DNA from: Chara braunii
Lineage: Eukaryota; Streptophyta; Charophyceae; Charales; Characeae
DNA: 27,574 nucleotides
Direction of reading: 5' to 3'
Assembly: GCA_003427395.1 (NCBI GenBank)
Contig: BFEA01000611.1
Location: forward strand, 157,121 to 184,694
Part shown: piece after piece, positions 20,965 to 27,574 of the stretch
Layout: every line of letters begins with the position of its first letter
Numbering within the stretch: the first letter of the stretch is position 1
Made by a program: the position numbers and the translations under genes
Notes under the pieces: generated by a model
Databases searched by the model: none
What the model was told of the DNA's origin: nothing
The model's input: the letters and a program-made list of their open reading frames with translations, nothing else

Positions 20965-21291
20965 AGGCTAATTTCTCTAACTTAGAAAAATTTCGGCAGC
21001 ACTTCCCCTAGGAAAAGTGATCGTCCAAGATTTATACAAGGCTAAGTTTGAGACCTGACTATGACTTTGACCCTTCAGGGCCCAATTTTGGCTAACTCCC
21101 AGAATTAGTAAAAATTTGGGCAGCACCTCCTTTAGAAAAGGAGGCTCCCCAGATCCTTACTAAGTCAAAGAAGTTATCAAGACCGGATCCTAAAAAAAGT
21201 CAAAGTTTTGACTAACTCCTTGATTTTGTAGAAATTTCGGCAGCGCTTCCCATAGAGAAAGTGGCTTACCAAGATTTATATAAGACCAAGT
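20965..21291 (+). repeat. Three degenerate copies of a GGCAGC hairpin repeat
   Basis: Copies begin near 20967, 21090 and 21210. Each has GGCTAA/GACTAA, an AAATTT(C/G)GGCAGC block, a hairpin, and CCAAGATTTATA or a variant. The hairpins differ in sequence but pair: CACTT/AAGTG (21000-21019), CCTCCTTT/AAAGGAGG (21126-21144, perfect 8 bp) and CGCTT/AAGTG with one G-U (21244-21263). The second copy is also enclosed by CTTTGAC/GTCAAAG (21065-21071 and 21164-21170). It may be part of an LTR-element untranslated region; I cannot name the family. Confidence 0.85.
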
Positions 21292-21574
21292 ACGAATCAA
21301 AAGATCCCAGGAAATGCAGAAATTGATTTAAGTAAAAAAAACGAGCCCAGAAAATGCAGGAAATTACTCTAACTTTTATGGCTCTGGCACGTGGCGAGCA
21401 ACTACAGCAACTACCTATCAAATCCAAACTCAGACTAAGAAGTGACATCACTCAGTCACATGCAGGCCAAACCACAGACATGCACTCTCTCACCATCCCC
21501 AAGTCACCTTAACAACCAATAGTCCGTAGTCTTTCAATGATTTATCCCTTATACCCAGCTTATCTAGGGCATAA

Positions 21575-22295
21575 GGCTAGACCATCCAAACTTATGGACC
21601 ATGTCTAGCCCAGCCAAAGGTATATACAAACACAGGGCACAACAACTTTTCTCTTCTTTGGGCTTGTGACTAGGTCATCCTAGTCGCCATGAATTATTTA
21701 AGTATCTAGAGTTTATATAATTTTATGCACTTAGTCTTTTGAGGTAGCATATAGCTGAGCCGATCATCTTCAACTCAAGACTCAGCCTGCCCCTTCGTAC
21801 CACAAGTTTATTCTTAGTTAAGTACTCTCTTCAGTTGGTGATAAGCTANAGTCAGGCCACCCAAACTTATGGAACCCTGCCTGACTAGCCTGTTATAGAT
21901 AGTGTAATAGTAAAGTATATCAAAGTTATAACCTTCCGATTCCAGCATGTGCGAGGCGTTGGACCAAGACCACCCAAACTTACGGAACATGTCTTGGTCC
22001 TCAACCTGGTTTATTTCTCTTAGACCAAAGCAGGAAGAGGTTGAGCCACCCAAACTGATGGGACATGCTCACCTCCTCGTCCAGAAACCAAAGAAACCGT
22101 CAAGAACCCCAAGTAAACAAGGCCGCCAGACTACCCAAACTTATGGATTTGACTGACTCCTGGAAAAGCAATCACATTCAACCCTCACAAGTCAGAGCAA
22201 TCAGACCACCCAAACTTATGGAACATGTCTGGTTCTCAAAGCAATAAAGAGGAAACATAGCACTGGGCCTTCCGAAACTTATGGAACTAGCCCAG
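21575..22295 (+). repeat. Seven hairpins with conserved loop and covarying stems
   Basis: A loop close to CACCCAAACTTATGGAACAT is flanked each time by a different pair of complementary arms: GGCTAGAC/GTCTAGCC (21575-21610); GTCAGGC/GCCTGAC, extended by GCTA/TAGC across a 2-nt bulge (21845-21889); GGACCAAGAC/GTCTTGGTCC (21961-22000); AGGTTGAGC/GCTCACCT with one bulge (22038-22074); a weak pairing around 22125-22157; AATCAGAC/GTCTGGTT with one G-U (22199-22234); CTGGGC/GCCCAG (22263-22295). Within the loop, YCCA and TGGR can form a short inner helix around AACTTA; TCCA/TGGA in copy 1 and CCCA/TGGG in copy 4 also covary. Spacing between copies is irregular (about 65-270 bp). A further degenerate copy may lie at 22308-22332. 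Confidence 0.92.
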
Positions 22296-22332
22296 CCTTT
22301 GGTTGACCCAGTCAAACTTCATGCAATACTGC

Positions 22333-22908
22333 CCTTCTCCCACCCTTCCCCCAGATGCAATACCACAATCTGCTTTCAATCAGGTAAGGAAACTGAAACT
22401 GACATTAAACATGCATTCCTTTACTCAGTTTGGTTATGTCCTGAATAGAAAGCAAGAATTATAGTGACATGCATGCATACATCACTCAGGCTACAGGGGA
22501 AATAGGCAGTGGGTTATATAGATGAAGATAGTTTACCTGGTGGTTCCCTGCCTCCAGAACCTTGCCTAGGTTCCGGCAGAGCTCCCGCAATCGGTGGGAT
22601 GGCTCCCCACAAATTCTTGATGCGGACCTACGGGTTGCAATCCCGCCTGCCGCCTTCCTCTCAGAACTGGATTAGACTTAGAGTAAGAAGGGCAGAATAT
22701 AAGAGTTTCAGACTCTCGAGATACAAGAAGGAGACAACTCAACTCTCTGGAGAGGGCCTTGATACCTTCGTTCGCCTGAGGGCCCCGCAATGGCAGCCAC
22801 CGTAACAGCTTGACCAACCCAAAGTCACGTGCCGAACTCGATCGTCGAACGCAACCCCCTGTCGATCTCCTAACCCGCAGCACTAACTCCCCTTAACAAC
22901 CTGCTATC
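22333..22908. other. Non-coding stretch between hairpin array and CAG-rich region
   Basis: A 98-codon + strand frame (22509-22805) has no family resemblance. Small hairpins (GGTTC/GAACC near 22541-22577) and a CGGCAGAGCTCCC motif (22574-22586), loosely similar to the GGCAGC block of 20965-21291, are the only features I see. Confidence 0.4.
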
Positions 22909-24100
22909 ATGCAGCAGCAACAGCCCCTCTTGCAGTCCAACCACAGCAGCACCGCAGCCCGCAATAGCCCTTAGATGCAGCCTCAGTACTCAGCGGCGGC
23001 CAGCAGTAACAGCAGCGGCTCCCAGCAGCAGCAGTTCTCACACAGCCCCTAAGTGCAGCAGCTAGTGCACGACCAACAGCAGCCCGCAGCAATCGTTTGC
23101 CGCATGCAGCAGTAACTAGTAACCGACAGCAGTCGTGCACAGTCAGAAAAACAGCAGCAACTGTTCCTCGTTTAGCCCCCAAACCAGCAATAGCACAGTC
23201 ACCAACCGCAGCACCAGCTGTTCCCAGATAGCCACCCAGTCCTAGCTCGTGCGAAGCTAACCAGTAGTCCACTGCAGTTACCAGCAGCAGCAAGCAGTTC
23301 CACCCTCAGCCGGATACAGCATCCCACAACAGCCCAATAGGAGCCCGACCAATCCACAGTTTGCAACTGCAGTCTCTTTGACAAACAGTACTGATACAGC
23401 CTCTCGCAGCAGCAGCACATGGTAGGCACAGTACGTCTGTTAACTATGCAGTCTTATCATTTCCCAGCGCCCTGCAGCCCCTCCAAGTCATAACACTAGC
23501 CCTTTGTATAGCGCTCGCTCACTCCTCTGCGTCCACCGCCGCGTGCGGCTAGTGCACAGCATGACGCACAACGAAAAGTCATCCACGGGAGCACAGCCCA
23601 GTACGGGGTACGCAACAAGGTGGCACCGTAGCGGCAAGCTGCAGCAGTACACGATGTTGCACAACGTTACACTGTTGCACAACGTTACACAGCGTTGCAC
23701 TCTGCTGGCCTCACTGCAGCAGACCCTCCACTATCGAGCACGGCACCGATCATTCCGTAGTAGCAGCAGTTTGACCAGCCTACCAATACTGCCCCCGACG
23801 ACTGCACCAACTTGGAGCACAGCAGCCCACCTGAAACATACTCAGCCAGCTGGACCCAGCATCCAGCAGTGTATGGGCACCGCCGCCGCAGCTCCGATAT
23901 CCCACTGCAGCGCTCTTGCTACCACCAACAGCAGCCAACTCAGTTCTTGCTGTCGTAACAGTCCGAGCCAGCTAATAGTACCAACGAAAATCCCAGCAGT
24001 TATGTGGTTCACCTACCGCCCCTTCAGTGTTGCACCAGTCTGGGAGACGTGGCAACCTCACCAATAGTGCAGTAGTCAACCTCCACAGTAATAGCCCTCA
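22909..24100 (+). other. CAG-rich region, possible decayed Q-rich coding sequence
   Basis: CAG and CAA are abundant on the + strand. One frame from the ATG at 22909 reads glutamine-rich (QQQQ near 22911 and 23026; YHQQQPTQF near 23920) for about 390 codons, but with roughly 17 stops, which is close to what chance would give. Several stops sit where flanking codons are CAG/CAA (for example CAG CAG TAA, CAG CAA TAG, TAG TAG CAG CAG), as expected if C to T changes hit CAG or CAA. It may be a decayed Q-rich protein or simply a CAG-biased repeat. Confidence 0.35.
23656..23691 (+). repeat. 18-bp tandem duplication
   Basis: GTTGCACAACGTTACACT at 23656-23673 is repeated at 23674-23691 with one change at the last base. 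It encodes VAQRYT twice in the Q-rich frame of the region. Confidence 0.95.
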
Positions 24101-24717
24101 CTGCGTAACCACATCAGTGCTATGAGGTATGAAAGACCCGTAAACCCCAGCTCGTTGTAGTGGCCACACTCCCGTAACCATACTGCTTCTCAAGGAGCAC
24201 CGACCACCACCCCAAGCGCCTTTAAACAGCTGTGGTAACAATTTGGCATTACTGCCGAAAACCAGAGATCTCACTCCCTTCCCATAACCACAGCTCATTG
24301 CTTTACAATGCTTCGCACACCGAAGTGTCCCGGTAATACTTTACTGCAGCATCAGGAGCACTGCACACCCTCCAGAAATGCCCATGGCAGCAATCGGAGC
24401 ACACGCCTATACAGACCTACACCACAACCAGGCACGCGCCCTGTTGCCCCTCTTTCCCGCCTACCGGACCTAGCCTTTCGGACATTCGATCCACTCCCCG
24501 GGCCGGCAAGTGTGAACTCTTGTCTGAAAGCCGGGATATGCTATAACAGTTTGGCTCTAGAATTTCCATAGTTGTCCGAGTAGTACGGAAACTACCAAAA
24601 AGAAAACAAAAAGTTTTAGCTTAATGGACCAGTTGCATCTGCATAGCGTGAAGGTGGCCACACTTAAACGTGCCTGGCTTAGTGCTTGAGACACAAGCCT
24701 GGGCGCTGTGACTGCAG

Positions 24718-25293
24718 ATGGGCCCCTCCTCCGGAGGCCAGTCTTACTCACGAGGTACAAGGTGGCCATATAACCCCATGTGGCAAGGACACAGCGACGC
24801 GGAACCGGAAAGCACAGCGGAAGGGCACGACAGAAAACAAAACAGCAGGAAGCCTACTGGTACTAAATCCTGGTTACAGCAACCTCGATATTTCAGTCAC
24901 AGCAACAACCTGCAACATCAGGTTTTTGGTCACACAGTCATAGTGGCAATGATGCGAGCATCCGAGCATTTGGTAACAGTAGTGGTATCCACCACGAACC
25001 CCACTAGGGACCCGAAGTACGTAGATATGATTCACACTCCGCTATCTGCCCAAAACATAGAGAGGGCAAATCTGCGGCCAGTAGGTGAGCAGACTCAGCA
25101 TGTAGACTTCGAGAATGAGTCTCCTGCGGAAATAGGAGCGGGTACATTCACCACGTGCACACCCTTCCCCCTTGTCTATGCATGTGTGTGCGTGTGTGTG
25201 TCTGCTCTTCCCTTGGATCTGTTGAGCTTACTGATGCCTTTACCCTCGGCTCGATTCCCAACGCCCCTGCACCCATGCACGCTCTTGCACTGA
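24718..25293 (+). CDS. Hypothetical 191-aa ORF
   Basis: ATG at 24718, TGA ending at 25293. Residues 1-145 are hydrophilic and varied (SGGQSYSRGTRWPYNPMWQG, DMIHTPLSAQNIERANLRP) and look more protein-like than nearby frames. The last 45 residues are low-complexity, from a TGTGTG-rich stretch (25182-25200). No family recognised. It follows the CAG-rich region and could be part of the same decayed retro-element gene, or a chance ORF. About 24100-24717 just upstream holds nothing I can identify. Confidence 0.25.
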   Translation: MGPSSGGQSYSRGTRWPYNPMWQGHSDAEPESTAEGHDRKQNSRKPTGTKSWLQQPRYFSHSNNLQHQVFGHTVIVAMMRASEHLVTVVVSTTNPTRDPKYVDMIHTPLSAQNIERANLRPVGEQTQHVDFENESPAEIGAGTFTTCTPFPLVYACVCVCVSALPLDLLSLLMPLPSARFPTPLHPCTLLH

Positions 25294-26585
25294 TCAGCCA
25301 TAGGGAGTACACCTATTTGCACTCCCTCTAGATGCACTTGGCCGCAAGTATGACCACATTCAGCCCAGGGACGTGCATATGGCTATGGCCCCGGTCACTT
25401 GCAAGTAGTGGAGAGGGGCGTAGTTAATCTTGGACTCCTACGATCTGCAGGTAAGCTCCCTCCCCCTGCTGCTGTGGTACTCTTCCTCACCCATACCCCG
25501 AAACCGCCATGAATCTAGCGCTAGAACATGGCTACATGCATTCATAGTTGGTTGCACTCCACCTCTGGGCGCAGCTTCCACTGCTTATGCTGCACTTTCT
25601 CTCCCACGCCTCGCTAATCTGACTTCACAGACTAACTCGCGAGGTTCTAAAACCCCGGAATCGAATCCTTGTTCGCCCGTTTTCGTCCAGAAACGGGCGA
25701 TCTATCTGTTTTTCCGTGGTGCCATATTCACGCCTTGGACACCCCCCGCGCACTCTCGTCCCACTCTAATTTCCCAAATACTAATTCAATGCTCAAACTA
25801 ACACTCCCACCATGTTCCCCTTCTTCTAAAACGTTGGAGTAGTGCCCTCCTTTGCCTAGTCTGGCTAAGAAACGGGCGATCTACGAGCTTCTCCGTCCGC
25901 TATGCATGTTTTTCCCTCCTACTCCGCCACCTTTTTTTGTCTGCTTAGAATGCACTTACCGGGGACCGGTGTCCGCATACACTGACGATTTTCCCCTGAG
26001 TCCCTTTCCCAAACCAGCACAGTGCCAATCAGCCGTTGATCTTATAATGGCGATACCGTTGTGCAACAGCTCCCATGACCCCGAGGGCAACTTCAGGGGG
26101 AATCAGCTCCTCAACTGCTGCCACCATGCCCAAGTCCGGCGAAGGGGTCGTAGATCACCACCACAGCGGTCTCCCCTCTTCGTGGCGCTCGCTCCCACAA
26201 CTGCTTGCTCACTCGCAGCTCGCCACTCTGCCGCTACCATAGCCTTGCCAGTACACCGAGAGACACATACGATTCGGTCTGCTCGCCCGGAGCCGACCTC
26301 CTCCACCTTGGCAGGTACTCCGCGCTCCCTGAATCCGGCCCTGAACTTGGCCAGGTACGTGATTCCCATGCACACCTCCCCCCTCTCTCTCTCTTTCTCT
26401 GGCACACACGCCTCTCTCCCTAGCCCAGCTACTGCGGAGCCCCCCTCCCGACGTCGTTCCTCCCGCCGTCTACCACCTCTGTCCACCCCTTGCTGCCTTT
26501 ACAACGTAGCGCCCAGTGCTTAACTCGGCCGAGGGAACGAGCAGCAGCGGCAGCTTACCGTACGCCACAACAAGCAACCCGTGTC
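25294..26585. other. Unassigned C-rich stretch with one strong hairpin
   Basis: Long frames here (25430-25801, 25852-26523 and the minus-strand 26103-26486) have biased composition and no family resemblance; I do not call them genes. A perfect 10-bp hairpin (TCGCCCGTTT/AAACGGGCGA, 25673-25700) has its right arm repeated 179 bp downstream: AGAAACGGGCGATCTA occurs at 25689-25704 and 25868-25883. Confidence 0.45.
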
Positions 26586-26678
26586 GGGCTACTCCCGACT
26601 TTATACATGTCTCTATTACGCAGGGGCCATGCTAATCTCCTCCGTATCGTTCCAGTTTTAACGGATGTCCCGAAGGAC
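26586..26678 (-). ncRNA. U6 spliceosomal snRNA-like sequence, probable pseudogene
   Basis: Read on the minus strand from 26678, this follows U6 snRNA over most of its length. It has a 5' stem-loop GTCC-TTCG-GGAC, then ACATCCG, a TAAAA block, TGGAACGATAC, then GGAGATTAGCATGGCCCCTG and a GACA-containing stretch in the internal stem-loop position. In U6 the 5' stem has one more C and G; here one base has been lost from each side, so pairing is kept. The ACAGAGA box, which contacts the 5' splice site, reads ACGGAGG; the AGC triad is kept. Divergence rises towards the 3' end, and no terminal T run follows. No TATA box or upstream sequence element (TCCCACATCG-like) is seen upstream (26679-26780), so transcription as a normal U6 gene is unlikely. 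Confidence 0.85.
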
Positions 26679-26708
26679 TGTACCACCGTAGTGGTAACCC
26701 AGCAGTAG

Positions 26709-26755
26709 CCCAGCGGTTCGTGGGTGTATCCACTGAACGATGCCGCTGGGTTTTT
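26709..26755 (+). terminator. Strong hairpin followed by five T
   Basis: CCCAGCGG (26709-26716) pairs perfectly with CCGCTGGG (26743-26750). Inside, TCGT/ACGA and TGG/CCA can add further pairs. A TTTTT run (26751-26755) follows directly. This layout would suit a terminator or the 3' end of a small Pol III RNA on the + strand. It lies just upstream of the minus-strand U6-like sequence. No RNA family was recognised. Confidence 0.4.
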
Positions 26756-26759
26756 CTGC

Positions 26760-27470
26760 GGCCCCGGACACTGGTCCAGGACCTCATTCAAAATAGGAAA
26801 AAAACAAAAATAGAAAAATAAAAATTTAACTCAGAAACTGAAAAAAAATAATAATAATAAAGAAAAACGGACAGGGGAGGGGGACCATTAGTACCTACCC
26901 TCACAGGCCCATGGCTGGACTCCCCTCAGCAAAACCAAGGGAAATAGTCCCATGGGACCTCAACCACTCTGCCATTTTCACGCCACTCGGCTGCTCTGTT
27001 TCATTACCCACTGGCCTCAATCCTTGTATCTCTGCTATAACATTTTGGTATTATAACCTAAAGGGCTAAGCCCAAGCCTAGCATTGCTTTGTCCGGTATT
27101 CCATATGAACAGGTGGGGCGCAGCCCCCAGACCTCATTCCTACCTACCGTTAGGCACGCTACTGCCAGGCTCCTACGCCGGCTTGCCCTCTTTGCGCCGT
27201 GGCCACCCCGCACCCTACTTCGCACGTTAGACTACCAACAGTCACCTATCCCTACCAAGGGCACCTCTTACTCCTAGTAGCCAGAGTCAGGCCGGCAAAC
27301 TATGCCGGCTGCATAATCCAAAGTAGAAAAATCACACGCGCGCCTTAATCCCGCGCGCCCACTCCCGCCCTACTCTAATCAAGCAACTTACCTATGTAAC
27401 CAAGCAGACCTAGGCGCGTCTCGCGCAGTACACTTTAGACCTCTACTTGTACTTCCGGTCACTTGCAAAA
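26760..27470. other. Non-coding stretch
   Basis: No gene recognised. It contains an A-rich patch (26791-26865), a 12-bp palindrome GTCCCATGGGAC (26947-26958) and GCCGGC repeats near 27293-27309 that could pair. Confidence 0.4.
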
Positions 27471-27501
27471 ACAAGGGCGGATACCCTTGTCAGGGTATCC
27501 G
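27471..27501. other. Two overlapping, mutually exclusive hairpins
   Basis: ACAAGGG (27471-27477) pairs with CCCTTGT (27484-27490) around a 6-nt loop. CGGATACCC (27478-27486) pairs with GGGTATCCG (27493-27501) around another 6-nt loop. The second uses bases that form the loop and right arm of the first, so only one can form at a time. Both stems are perfect. Confidence 0.85.
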
Positions 27502-27510
27502 TGCCGACAC

Positions 27511-27526
27511 CGCAGCTCCCCGCACG

Positions 27527-27574
<48 letters not shown>
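27511..27574. repeat. GCAGCTCCCC motif, (CG)n and (CA)n at the window end
   Basis: CGCAGCTCCCCGCACGCGC at 27511-27529 is an exact 19-bp match to 18941-18959. It is followed by (CG)n and by (CA)n to the window edge. Confidence 0.95.

Noticed and set aside
25852-26523. 223-aa + strand ORF and overlapping 127-aa minus-strand ORF
   Set aside because: C-rich sequence with biased composition (P, R, S), no recognisable domain, and comparable open frames on both strands.

Overview
The window looks like intergenic, repeat-dominated DNA from a land plant with a large genome. Four things suggest this: a plant-type L1 LINE (gag-like ORF1 with a zinc knuckle, and an ORF2 ending in a zf-RVT domain), pieces of Ty3/gypsy retrotransposons, a U6 snRNA-like sequence, and abundant microsatellites. 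I cannot fix the lineage. I see no intact host protein-coding gene. Nearly every recognisable coding stretch is a decayed transposable-element gene. All reading was by eye, so identities are approximate unless I say I counted bases.

Layout. 1-44 is (GA)n. About 380-8473 is one decayed LINE on the + strand. It holds ORF1 (gag-like, 425-1909, with a continuation to 2642), an uninterrupted 322-codon ORF of unknown function (2711-3679), and ORF2 (3737-8473: endonuclease, reverse transcriptase, thumb/connection, zf-RVT). ORF2 contains an exact-length 380-bp tandem duplication (4559-5318) that accounts for one of its frame changes. 8474-12843 is non-coding. It holds several local duplications, a 76/74-bp inverted repeat around a (TG)n, and a possible tRNA-Met primer-binding site. 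12844-15860 is a + strand Ty3/gypsy gag-protease remnant, in which trinucleotide and 27-bp repeats lie in frame with gag. 16100-16884 is a gypsy integrase remnant on the opposite strand, with no reverse transcriptase between the two. 16890-18230 is a degenerate CTCTA satellite.

18241-19070 is GC-rich and holds palindromes, (GATT)n, GCAGCTCCCC decamers, (CT)n and (CG)n. 19080-20640 looks like LTR or promoter-type sequence with a TATAAATAG box. 20665-22295 is the most unusual stretch. It is a run of hairpins containing two repeat families in which stem sequences change but pairing is kept. One family has seven copies with a conserved loop of about 20 nt. 22909-24100 is CAG-rich. 26586-26678 (minus strand) is a near full-length U6 snRNA-like sequence with an altered ACAGAGA box. 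The window ends with two mutually exclusive hairpins, a 19-bp exact repeat of sequence at 18941, and (CA)n.

There is no pathway or operon logic here. The LINE and gypsy pieces are independent insertions. The best candidate for something undescribed is the covarying hairpin array at 20665-22295.
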